Position numbers and translations under genes: made by a program. The notes below the pieces were generated by a model, which saw only the letters and a list, made by a program, of their open reading frames with translations, made no database searches and had not been told where the DNA came from. This document shows, one piece after another, positions 11,330 through 22,500 of a stretch of DNA of 54,812 bases. The stretch spans positions 1 to 54,812 of the forward strand of contig JABYQR010000303.1 in assembly GCA_022592445.1 (NCBI GenBank), given 5' to 3'. The first letter of the stretch is position 1. Each line of letters begins with the position of its first letter. This DNA is from Cytidiella melzeri. Taxonomy: Eukaryota > Basidiomycota > Agaricomycetes > Polyporales > Irpicaceae.

Positions 11330-13276
11330 ATGCTCGCCATCGGTGCTCTCATCTGGCTCTCACTCCGTCCGCTGCTTCGACTGTACGTTCGTTCTTACCT
11401 GCTCGAACGTTAAGCCTCAAAGTTGTTTTTTGCATGTTCTATTTTTAGGGTATTATGTGCTGGGTTTGGCTTTATCATCACCAGGGCAGATATCTTTCCT
11501 GTCGTGGCTGCACGAGGAGCGGGACAAGTAGCTTTGGTGCGTTGCATGTATCTTATGATTGTGTGTGCTGTTCTAGATTAGCTGTCTTTACACGATTCGT
11601 TGTAGAACATCACAGGGCCATGTCTCATGTTCTCCAAAATCGTGCCGTCCTTCTCGACGAGTAATATCAGCACACTAGGTAAGCTGACCGATGTTTTCTT
11701 TATTATGCACAACCTCTTCATCCATCTTTGTGTATAGGTCCCTTATTTTTGGTTGGCTTTATCTACGAGGCTTTAGGCCTACTGCTCGCGTGGACAGTAA
11801 AGCGGTTTTTCTGGGTCCCACACCGCTTTCGCTACGGAATTCTAGCTGCCGGGGGCTGGAGCAATTTTGGCGATATCCGTGAGTGCAGAACAAGCTGTCT
11901 GTATTTTAGTGACCGACTGAGTACGGCTGATTGTGTAGCTACGTCTGTTGTGATGAGTATCACTGCTGGGCCGCCGTTCAACAGTTCCACAGATCAGTCT
12001 CTGGCTGTCGCATACATCTCTGCGTTTATTCTGGTTTTCTATGTGTGTGTCTTTCAGTGCTCAGGAACGCGCAGGCTTCTGACGCGTGCGGTAGATCACC
12101 CTCTTCCCCATGGGTGGATCCCGCTTGATTGCTTGGGATTGGTTAGGCCCGGATGTTGAGGACGACGACGTTCGTGAAGCTACTCGACTCAGACGACAGA
12201 ATTTACTGAAAGGTTGGCTCTGGGTCCTTCGACGATTGCGCCTTGAGACGGATGGGAACATTGAGGCTGAAGAAGTCAAAGCCCCCGTGGACTTGGAAAA
12301 GGAAGCAGACGTCAGCAGGCCAGGCTTACCTAAGCCTACAGCAGAAACTGTCGTGGTGGAAGAGATAAACTACATTACAGAATCACACGCAGGGATGCCA
12401 CAAAGTTACTCGCTTGCGCCGACGGACACAGTCATGTCACCCTCGCCAAGCGCTGCACCCACTGTGGTTCATGGAGATTCGAATGACCACGGGGAGCATC
12501 TCGACGCCTCACTCACCAAATCTGTACGATTCAGCGAACAGCCAGCTAGATCTCCGTCCCTACACTCGCAGCACCGCACACGCCGTCTCAAAACCACTAT
12601 CAAAAACTGCCTTCTCCAGCTTTGCAGTCCCCCATCTATCTCTATCATCATCTCATTCGTCATCTCCCTCATCAATCCCATCAAGGCGCTGTTCATACAC
12701 GTACCTGGCACTTACATCCCCGATGCTCCAGACGGCCAGCCACCACTTGCGTTCATCATGGACACCGCGACGTTTGTGGGCGCCGCGAGCGTACCTTTGG
12801 GTTTAATCTGCCTTGGTTCTGCTCTGGCGCGGCTCAAGGTACCGATGACTCTCAGAGGGTGGAGAGCGATGCCAATCGGTGCTATCAGTGCTTTGTCGGT
12901 GGCAAAGATCGTCATATCGCCCGTCATCGGTGTCCTTATATGCCAAGGACTTACGCACGCAGGTGTCATTGACAAAAATGACAAAGTCCTCAGATTTATC
13001 TGTTTGTGAGTTATCTCTCTCACATCATACTTGTGGGAGCAGTATATTGATATGCCGTAGATTCTTCTCGTGTTTGCCTACTGCGACGACTCAGGTGAGT
13101 AATTTAGATTAGGTCGTGCGATAGAGAGTGACAACTTTGCTCAGGTTTACATTACACAAGTATACTCTCCCACCGGAGATGCCGAACACGTCTCAGCTTT
13201 TCTGGTGCCTCAATACGTTCTTCTAGTAATTTTCATGACGATACTCACGGCATATTCGCTCAATATACTGTTTTGA
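11330..13276 (+). CDS. Auxin efflux carrier (AEC) family membrane transporter
   Basis: The model is eight exons, join(11330..11382, 11449..11536, 11606..11678, 11738..11878, 11939..12042, 12095..13005, 13061..13094, 13145..13276), 511 residues. Every junction is GT-AG and in phase. The joined protein reads as a fungal AEC (PIN-like) transporter. An N-terminal membrane block (about 1-165) contains GFGFIITRADIFP, NITGPCLMFSKIVPSF, FFWVPHRFRYGILAAGGWSN and FILVFYITLFPMGG. A hydrophilic loop (about 175-325) carries acidic and Ser-rich stretches. A C-terminal membrane block contains SLINPIKALF, ASVPLGLICLGSALARL and FFSCLPTATTQVYITQVYS. Such proteins are usually intracellular-membrane transporters (plants: auxin export; yeast Ecm3-like members: role unclear). 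The substrate cannot be inferred from sequence. Confidence 0.9.
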
Positions 13277-14083
13277 ACCAGTGTACGTGCTTTCTGCTGT
13301 ACACCTACCACCTGCTAGCAACCGCGATCACTGCAAACCACTTCAAACAATTAGAGACTTTAGGCATGACAGCGCACCTTCGGAGGCGACCAATCGGTTG
13401 ACTGCAAACCATACAGCGGCAGTGACAGCCTGTTGACTTATGCATGGCCACCAATTCAAGGAAACATCTTGTGCGTAGCCATCTGGGAACCATACCGCAC
13501 CACTGGCAGAACATCTTTCGAAATGCGACACTGCAATCGTTGGTACCGCTGGAGTGCTTCTCGGCATGAAATCGTAGGAAGGCCCCTCTCAGCATGCAAC
13601 ATTGTTTTCAGATGGAGACTGTATCACTGATACTGCGCAGCTGTCGTCACTCTACACTTGCACTTCACGTTCCTTCGACCCTCGAAGGTATTCAATTTGT
13701 TCGTCGAGCTGTATTGTGCATGTTGAATCCGCAATATACTTTGACACAGGAGCTCCCCATCGCGAAATAAGCTGTGGATCCAAGGGACTTGATACGCAAC
13801 CGTTGGGTTGTCGCGAACCTCACCTCCCAAATCTCACGGTGCTGTGGGTGTCGTTTCATGTCGCCGTTGTGCGATCGGAACTGATCATCACCGTTCACCA
13901 GAGATGGTCAGCACGACCCCCGATGATGGTTACGACCTACACATTCACATATATCTAGACCGCCCCGCACACGTCTGGCATCAACCCTTCATGCAACCCT
14001 TGCTATTATTCCTTCGTTAGCCTACCCTCTTTCTTATTAGCTCGTCCCAGGCTGAGCCTGTACACGAAAGTCGCGGGCGAATT
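13277..14083. other. Intergenic stretch, no gene seen
   Basis: Open frames under 120 codons overlap on both strands with no domain or splice continuity. The right end is the upstream region of the DUF6533-like gene. Confidence 0.45.
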
Positions 14084-15948
14084 ATGATTATGGCCAAGTC
14101 GCCAGCAGGACACAGTGGACATGGTGGACATGGTGGACATGACAAGTTCAACGTCGCGTGGTTCTGCAATTTGCTGGAGTCAGCGGTGGAGTATATGCAG
14201 ACAGAGTACAAGCACGGTGAAGATCCTATCTCAAGCCTACCCCCTAGCAAGGAACACGAGTTTCTTTCTCAGCTATCTAGGTGAGTGACTACCACAAACT
14301 GTCGTTCACGACCTTGCTGACGCATCCCAGTGCAATCGATGCTGGTCGTCACTACGTGCTTGCGATAGGAGGTGAGCATGTCCCGTTTCTTGCCTACGAG
14401 CCTTGGCCTATTGATTATGTAGTGCTTCTCCTGTACGAGTACTTGACGACCCTCGATCTCGAAGTAGAGTTGATATGGAAACGGACAAATCGATCTATAA
14501 TACCCAAGATATTTTTCCTCGTGAGCACTCGCTATTTTGTTTTATCGTTTGCTTATTCACAGCGTTTTCGAAAGAACCGTTATTTGCCACTGCTAACGTG
14601 TCTGTTCGTTGTTGTGGGTACGTTGCATGTCATCCGCTCGTCAATCTCCTGGAACTCTACTGAATGCACGGTTTCTCTTGCCAGGTATACAATGGGCAAA
14701 TACAGACCGAGTGGTGCGTTTCCAATTGTCAGCTACATTGGTCGCGGTCGCACTCACAGCTGTCCTAGTTCTGTTCAACTATCTTCGCACACCTTCCCTC
14801 GGCCATGATTGTACTGTGTGAGATATGCATCGGAGGTCAGATTCTCACGATCATCCACACTTCATGGATTGTACGAGCTGGAGACTTTGTCTAGTTATAC
14901 GCATCATCATGATACGAGCTTTTTGGAAGGACGACCCACGGCGAACACAGTTTTCAGTCGTGGTCTTGGCTGTTTTCCTGCTTCAAATGTCTCTGGAAAT
15001 AGTGAGTCGATTCCCTTTGGGTGTTGCCTCTAGTATCTGAAGTATTGTTCAAGGCATGCGCCACTGCCTTGCAAGGCATTGGACCGCTTTATGGGAGAGA
15101 TTCAAGGGAATTCGGATGTTTTCTGATATTCCAAAAGGGATCGTGAGTGCGTCAATTCGGGCGAATTTCTTGGTACTGATTAGGCTGGTAGGATGCCTCG
15201 TACGTACACTTCTAAGAGGCGTTTGCTACATCAATTTATACCTGACTACTGACCGGTTGCACACAGGTCTTGTGCTCCAGTGGTTCACAAGCATCATGTT
15301 CAACATATTGATATTCTACAGTATCATGAGGAAGTCAATCAGTATACCGATGTATAAGACACCTGAGACCAATTCAATGATAACTGGCGTCGTTCTTCGT
15401 GACGGTGCGTACCTCCTCTCGTTCGCTGATGTCCCCTCACCTGACTAAATCGTTCCGAACCTCCTAGTTCGATTACTTCTCATGTGAGTTCCTATCCAAT
15501 GCGGACGTGCTCATGATCTCCTCATCGCTTGACAAACAGCGTCATCTTATGTGTTCATGTTGTCAACCTTTTGATGCTCGTGGTACGTCCTCCAAAAAAC
15601 CTTGTCTGAAAATCCGAATTCACTGACGTTAGTGTTCTCCTTGACAGCTTTTTGTGCGTGAAATATCTGCGCTTGTTCATTGAGCTGCTATATCTCATGG
15701 CTCCTGCTAGCCCTACTGGAACGCCATCAATTGGTTCTTCAGCAATATGTACGTTCCTAACCCTGTCGTCTACGTTCACCCGGCATGAGACTAAGGAGAC
15801 TCTTTGCATCTAGGGCCGACGTAGGTCCATCAACTTGGTATCTGGCCTTGCAGATATACTGATGGGAACCGTGCCACAGGTTATCTTGACCTCTCGTCTT
15901 TTGTTCAATGTTCGACGGGAGTTGGTTTCAAATTCACCTACCGAGTGA
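14084..15948 (+). CDS. DUF6533-like multi-pass membrane protein
   Basis: The proposed model has 14 small exons: 14084..14280, 14331..14371, 14423..14520, 14563..14617, 14685..14817, 14884..15001, 15054..15142, 15192..15199, 15267..15404, 15468..15483, 15540..15582, 15648..15657, 15711..15748, 15814..15948. This gives 372 residues with all phases closing. The signature of the family is clear: a TM helix ending YEYLTTLDLEVELIWKR near residue 85-105, NRYLPLL, a second core RIIMIRAFWKDDPRR, and GVVLRDG before the last helices. The family is an Agaricomycete-expanded group of seven-helix membrane proteins of unknown function, some compared to GPCRs. Two exons are only 8 and 10 bases, and the 14817/14884 junction has an alternative (14810/14895), so exon detail in the middle is less certain than the gene itself. 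The His/Gly-rich N-terminus (HSGHGGHGGHD) precedes the family domain. Confidence 0.7.
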
Positions 15949-16241
15949 CAACCAACGCTATTTATCACCTATCCCCGCTTTGAATGACGCAATTCTTTCA
16001 GTCCCATCACAGAACAATGACATGACCGCCTTAACCTAGTGTAGCATAGCACCAAGTTTTCAAACCCAAACCAATTTCCGTATCGCATTTATCAACGGGA
16101 CCCCCTGATCATACATGTATACATTCGTGCTTTTTGTACAGCAATTGGATTACAGCGCCGCAGTAGCGATTGCAGCGTGTCCTATCGTCAGTCCGTGTGG
16201 TGAGATACAAGTCCAATTATCAATGTAATACTAATACATAT

Positions 16242-17318
16242 CTAGAATTGCACGTTGACCTTTTCATGACGGACCTCCATATCTCGTCCGACCATGATAC
16301 ATTCGTTTTTCGGGATCAAATGCCAGTCCGGGGCGTGGAACGTGGAAGGCTCGCTCGCGACAATAACATGACGCCCATGCTCCTCCTCCGCCTTCAAATT
16401 CTGCTTCCCGTTATCCTTGCCTTGCTGATCAGGATGACCAGGATATTTCCTGTTGAGCGTCACGCCCGCCTTTGTGGAATAGTACAGAGACGGCGGGTGT
16501 TGAGTGGCGTGGTTGCGGAAACGGATCGTGAGCAGTTGTTCGCCGTCGGTGACCGCGAGGTTCAGGCTGGACGCCTCGAGCTTGTCGGCGGGGATGACCT
16601 CCTTTTGAATTTCGATGATCTTGGAGATGGCCTTTTCGAGAGCCAATTTAACGTCTGCAAGGGGGTGCGACGACTCCCAGGACTGCGCACCCTTGTCCTC
16701 CTCGAGGTAGGTGAAGAACAGCGCGCCAAGATGTTCCGAGTCTGTCGTGCCTTTCACCAGTTGCATCGCCTCGTGAGAGGTGACGTTCATGACATGACGC
16801 TTGATTTTGGTGAAGTGGGCGACGACGCCGTTGTGCATGAACGTCCACCTCCCGTAGGTGAACGGGTGACAGTTGACCTCTGTGATGGCGGTCTCGCCGC
16901 TCGCTGCACGGATGTGCGCAAAGACGGCGAGCGTGGATGTGTTCTCGCAGATGGATCGAAAGATCGGGTCTGTTAATGGCTGACGGAGGACCTTGTACTT
17001 GGCAGGACGAGGTCCTTCGCATTCGCCGTACTCTGCCCTGGCCATGGTGTACCTGTGGGCGAAGCAAGATGAGGTTGTCGTCAACAGCGAACGATGAAGA
17101 ACTTACCAGACGACACCAAGACCGTCTGCGTTGAACAGCACGTTCCGAAGAGCGATCTCTTTTTCAGTGGCTTTACGGTCCTCATCTGGTTCATGGTGGA
17201 GTAGTCCAGGGAGGTAGTGCTCGCTGACCTGGTGTGCAAGTGAGTGAGCTGGATTTATGAGTACGTCCTCGAGCAAACACTGCTCAGAGTTTGAGAGGTA
17301 GGCAAACCAGCGACACAT
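16242..17318 (-). CDS. DUG3: Dug3-type class II glutamine amidotransferase
   Basis: The model is complement(join(16242..17052, 17107..17318)), 340 residues, with one 54-base intron (GTAAGT donor, CACAG acceptor) splitting the W of VVWYTMAR. The protein starts MCRWFAYLS; after Met removal, Cys2 would be the N-terminal nucleophile of a class II glutamine amidotransferase (Ntn hydrolase). Other family features are FNADGLGVVWY, the FAHIRAAS block, CHPFTYGRWTFMHNG and KGTTDSEHLGALFF. In yeast, Dug3 partners with Dug2 as a cytosolic glutathione-degrading complex that removes the gamma-glutamyl group; Dug1 then cleaves Cys-Gly. The same fold also occurs in YafJ-like proteins, but the length and motifs fit Dug3 well. 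No DUG2 or DUG1 gene is seen in the window. Confidence 0.9.
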
Positions 17319-17645
17319 GGTTGTCCAGGGGGAGGGAGTTACTTGGATAGCTGTGAAGCTAGACCATGGTGGCTATAGAACGGCACGGAGCTTTATAACC
17401 TGCTCGACGTATGTCATAAACATGAGGCTGCGATATGTATGTGCCCAAAATCAGCGATGAAGGTGAGAGAGTTTGAGTTTGAGTGGGAAGAATTTAAGTC
17501 GTGTGATGACAATATGTACAGCTGGGTCTAACATTACAGGATAAATACAGCAGAACATGTACAAAGAGTCCTTGCGAGTGAGATAATCTCCCGATGAACA
17601 TGGCGAATGCAAGAAAACAAAAACAAAACAAAAAATGAATATAGC
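17319..17645. other. Intergenic: DUG3 promoter and neighbour 3' flank
   Basis: This 327-base gap lies upstream of DUG3 and downstream of the next minus-strand gene. It is A-rich near 17610-17635 (AAAACAAAAACAAAACAAAA type), consistent with 3' UTR of the gene ending at 17646. No gene is visible. Confidence 0.5.
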
Positions 17646-18932
17646 TCAAAGGAATGGCAAGAACTCCTTCAGCACACGGAGCCAGAAGGGGGTCTTCTTG
17701 GAACGAGAAGAAGATGGAGGAGAAGAACGCCTACGCAGAGGGACTGGGAGTAGCGGTCGATGGTCCAGCTCGGCAGAACTGGTTATCGGTGAAAGGCTCG
17801 CGGCACTCGACTCGCTGGAGGACATTGTGCGCAAAGAAGCCGGAGGTGATTCGATGACACTGATGCTGTCTGAAGGCAAGAGGAGGATGTCTTCGTCGTC
17901 GTGAGGGCTTCCGGACAGGACAAGTGTAGCAAACTCGCTCGGGCCACAGGCGGATCGTGGACGCTTGCGCGGGGGCATCGAGTCTGACCTCGAATCGTCG
18001 AGGAATGCTGACAAGCGCGAAATACTGGTTCGACGTGGTTTCTGCGGGATGTTGTGACAGTATCGACACGTAGTCGTGTTGCCGTGTCGGTACCTGCAGA
18101 GAGGTGATAGTGGGGGAGGAGTCATGACTGGATACGGAGACGCATCGCAGCCCAAAAACGGGGTGTCGGGGAGTGGTTTGACGATGATGTTGCGAAGGGA
18201 TGTCGGACGACGAGAGGTAGATGGTGACGGTGCAGGTCGTGAGAGCTGCAAAGGAGACAGTAGAGGACTAGATAATGGGGGCGGAGGGGTGTTCACTGGA
18301 GGCTCGTCCATAAGGTTTTGAGGCAGCGTGGCGTCTAGCCATCTATCGAAGGAGGCCTCCATGGCGGCATGCGCGCGATTCATCTCTTTGCGATGCCTTG
18401 TGCCTTCCTCAGAGGCTGTCCATGCAATTGCCGCAGAGAAGACCCTCTCGATCCCAGTGAGAATGCGCAGTGACTGGACTGCATCGTCGTACGTCATAAT
18501 GAATTGCGGCTCTTCGGTGGGAGGAACTTCGCACATTCGCCTCTGTATTTGCGAGTAAACGATCTATAAGGCTGCTTCAGTGATCTCTATGGGGATATGA
18601 TTTTCTCTCTGCTACGCACGATGCCTATCATCTCATCCAGCTTCTCCTTGTCAACGAGGAGATACATTTTGTGTAAATTAGGCTCCATGACGTTGGCAAG
18701 GTCCATTACGGCGTCCAGCGTTGACATGAACTTGCATCGAATCTCAAGCGGGATGTGCTGGGGCGGAGGTAAAGCTTTGTGCAAGGTCAGACATGATGGT
18801 AGATATCTGCACAAATTGTCGACTGTGCTTACAGTCCATAAACTTGTTCTTTGCGTCCGCGATGGCTCCCCCTGCGCCGCGCAAATCTCTGATTTGAGTA
18901 GGGAGGAGAACAGATCCTGTGTATGGCTTCAT
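17646..18932 (-). CDS. Hypothetical protein, three exons
   Basis: The model is complement(join(17646..18563, 18620..18774, 18833..18932)), 390 residues. The introns (58 and 56 bases) are GT-AG with phase-consistent junctions, and the upstream intron has a CTGAC-like branch site. The N-terminal half (about 1-185) looks folded and helical: it includes IRDLRGAGGAIADAKNKF, LDAVMDLANVMEPNLHKMY and DDAVQSLRILTGIERVFSAAI. The C-terminal half is Pro/Ser-rich, contains a CxxC-like HGNTTTCRYCHN patch and a basic PPRKRPRS sequence, and ends RSKKTPFWLRVLKEFLPFL. No family is recognised. It is transcribed divergently from the phytochrome gene. Confidence 0.65.
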
Positions 18933-19585
18933 TGCTAGGAAAGGTAAGGGGCTATGCTGCCTGCAGCTGAGGGGAACACAAGCAGTCTACCGCGCATATT
19001 TATGCACTTGGCCACACAATGAGTTTTGATCAGTGCAGGATGACATGCTCACAATTGCTCGAGACGTCGGTAGCTGCCTTGGTTACGACTGCATGATTCC
19101 GTTCAAGCGGCTGCCCAAGATGCATATTGAGTTTGGTTTTAACAATAATGGGCGTTTTGTGAATTGACGTGCTGGACAAAAAGGTGGGAACGACGGTGTC
19201 GTACATCTCAGGGTGAGCGTGCATCTCCTGTTCACTCTCCCAAACGTGAGTAGCATGATGATAATTGTCCACATGTTGGCAGACTCACTCGGAGTAGTTA
19301 TAAGTCAAGTCCAAGTCCGAATCTACAGCGCGCTATTGCGGTGCACGCACTGGTCGCAAGATTGAAAGAAGCCGTTTAAATGACCGGTTTCCCGCCCGCT
19401 GCCGGCAATTGGCCGATCAGCGATCGGTCTCAACCGCGGAAGTGACCCGGTCCGGATCAGATCTGATGCGCCAATGTAGCTCAGAACGGACAGCCCGACT
19501 TCACAGGCCTCAGTGTTGCCCCGTAGCTGCCAGTGAGCATTCTTGCTCCCCGCCTCTACCTAGTAACCTATGCCGCATCGCAGCA
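18933..19585. other. Divergent promoter region, unknown gene / phytochrome
   Basis: A 653-base region separates the start of the minus-strand gene (18932) from the chosen phytochrome ATG (19586). Short open frames on the minus strand (19030-19274) are not supported. The phytochrome frame is open upstream with an additional in-frame ATG near 19466, so the true start could be up to 40 codons earlier. No TATA box was evident. Confidence 0.5.
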
Positions 19586-22500
19586 ATGAGCACGAGCGAC
19601 GAACGTGAGACAAACAGCGACTCTTCAAATCTCGGCTCCTCCACGACGTCGTTCGTGTACCCTGTCCGCACTCTACTTTCCGGGATACAGCGCAGTTCGA
19701 TAAGTTCTTCTCCGGCAGACCAATCACTTACCTTGAAGTATGAAGAACCAGTGGAGAAACGTCCAGACGAAGGGGGTGTAGAGGCTGCAGAACGAAAGAA
19801 CATAACCGACTCCAAAGCCTCAGGTGCGGCATCATTAGATCTTACCCATACTCCTCTACATTATTCCTAAATACGGCTCTGCAGATGACAGCACGAGTCA
19901 CAATAGCGTTGGAGTGAGCAGTACATCCACCGTCTCTGTGTGTCGCAAACATTCTGCTGCCAACCTCCGAGATATCTCTGACAAGCATCCATCCAAGCCG
20001 CGGACTTTTATTTCGAATCCGACGGTGTCCGCAATCATTCGCGGCGCAACGAGAGTGGAAGAAGACCATCCTCTCACTGAATATGCTGCAGGCCCAACCG
20101 GAGAACCGATACCTTACCATCCCGACGAGTCCAACTCGGTTAGCGAAGAGTACGATACCCACCGCTTCGCCAACTTGCATGTTTCCGAAGCTGCGGCAGA
20201 TGCATTCGCGGAATCTGCTCAACCGGAAGACATTTCTACTCTGATGCCGGTAGACGAGTCTCCTTCAGAGCGCAGTAATTTCTCGCAGCTAGGTCTCGTG
20301 CACCTGGGGCCCTCAGATACTTCCCATTTCCGCAACAGATCGCTGGGACTTGACAATGCAAATCACTTCCCCAGGGAGTGGTCGAGTTCTCCTCTTGGGC
20401 AGCTTCCAGCAGCAGAAAGGGGCATAGACGTTGCTCAGTTGCCATCTAACGGTGCGGCGTCGATTGTTTCTTCAGCCAGGGGATCGTTAGATAGTAGCAG
20501 CGACGGCCCAGCGATAACCTTCCGCTATCAACATGTGGAAGACAATGAGGGTCATCACCTCATAGTTGGGCGGGAGGGGAAGATTTTGAAGTGCGAAGAT
20601 GAGGTGAGTTGCTGGCATTTTGGCTTCCTTGAAACTCATGTTGTATCCCAGCCGATACGCACGCCCGGTGCAGTACAGGGTTTTGGTGTTCTCATTGCTA
20701 TAGAAGAAGACTGCGACACAGGCGATCTCATTGTTCGTCAGGTATCAGAAGTGAGTCTCAGCTGTCTACTGACTTGTGCAAGAAGTTTATTGCGTTGTAT
20801 GTAGAACTCGACCGAGCTCCTGGGCTTGTCTCCATCGTATCTGTTTTCCCTCCAATGCTTCTCACAGATACTGTCTGATAGCCAAGCCGATTTGTTGTTT
20901 GAGAATATCCAGTATCTGAGCGACTCTGCTCTTACCCCAGAGGAGCAGGCAGAAAACCTTCATGTGTTCACACTCCACGGATACGGCGAACCAGGCAGCG
21001 CGCTCGGAGTAGATTCTTCGGATGACCCGCAGCGCCGCAGGTATTGGTCTTGCTGGTGTGCTGCTCACCGGCCACAAATGACGGCTCCCGCCAACTTGGA
21101 ACCGGACTCTCCGACTGCGGAAGGAGCCGAACAGAACCTCATTGTTCTCGAGTTTGAACTAGAATGCGATCACTTTAACCCCCTCTACCCTACTCCAGTC
21201 GTCGAGGATGTACTTTCTGGTATATCCTCCCCTTCAGATGCGTCCGGATCGACCTCTGGAAGCAATTCGACAGATGTCTCGCATTCTGGCAGTTCAGCTC
21301 GTACCCTTGTTTCAAACGGCACAGGGTCTAGCTCCGACGAGCAAGTGTATCGAACTACCCCTGAGGGCTCTAACCCCAGTGTTAACGATACGGAGGCTTC
21401 TACTGGCGGCTCTTCTCACAGCTATGCCAGCATGACTGCCGCTTCGTCAAGTCCAGTCTCGCAAGACAGCCGATCCAGCTCTGCACATGAGGTCAATGGA
21501 AGCGGGGAGTGGATACCAAACCCGGAGGACATATTAGAAAGCACAACAAGCCGCTCTAAGCCTCTACTCGCCCTCGAGCGGATGAGACGATCGCGACGCC
21601 TGCTTGCCGACTCTCCGGCATCCACTGACTCGGGAGGCGCCGGCTCTCTTCCAAGGCGCAGTGGGGGACGGCGGCGACGTGGCGGAGGGGCTGTAGGGAT
21701 GATGGACATCTTTGCTGTCATGGCCCAGATCAACGAACAGTTCAACGTAGCCCAGGACATGGACACCTTCTTGAAGATAGTCGTTGGCGTGATCAAGGAC
21801 CTTACTCAGTTCCATCGAGTCCTCGTATACCAGTTCGATGAGGTATGGAATGGCAAGGTTGTTGCAGAGCTCGTGGACTGGAACAAGACGCATGATTTGT
21901 ATCAAGGGCTACACTTCCCTGCTGCTGATATTCCCGCACAGGTATGGCAACTGTTAACTTCCCGTATGTGATTGTGTTCATGTTCGCACATGCAGGCGCG
22001 AAACCTCTATGCTCTCAGTATGTTTCACGGGCAGAGATGCTCTATCAACGCTGACAACTTGTACAGACAAAGTGAGAATATTGTATGATCGTGGTCAGCC
22101 TACAGCTCGTCTTGTGGTGAAAAGTAAGAGGGACTTGAAAAGCCCGTTGGTGTGTAAGCAACTATCAATTTTTTTCTCTGGCTGACATTGCAAACAGGAC
22201 ATGACACACTGTTACCTCCGCGCAATGAGTCCTATTCACTTGAAATGTAAGTGGTCTGTGACACCCTTTACACGCGTGCTAAACAAGTAAACAGACTTGG
22301 GTAACATGGGTGTCCGTGCATCTATGTCTGTGGTACGTCTGAAGCTTGCGTCGTCTCGTGTGCTCGGCTTATGGTTGATTCAAGTCCATCATTGCTTTCG
22401 GAAAACTGTGGGGCTTGGTAGCGTTGCATTCATACGGCCCTCACGGGATGCGCGTGTCGTTCCCTGTGCGCCAGATACTTCGTCTCTTGAGCCAGTCTGT

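Noticed and set aside
5351..15948. Mating-type B locus (pheromone plus STE3 receptor)
   Set aside because: A CaaX-tailed product and a multi-pass membrane gene are present, but the membrane gene carries DUF6533 signatures (EVELIWKR, LRDG) rather than STE3 features, and the CaaX protein is longer than usual pheromone precursors.
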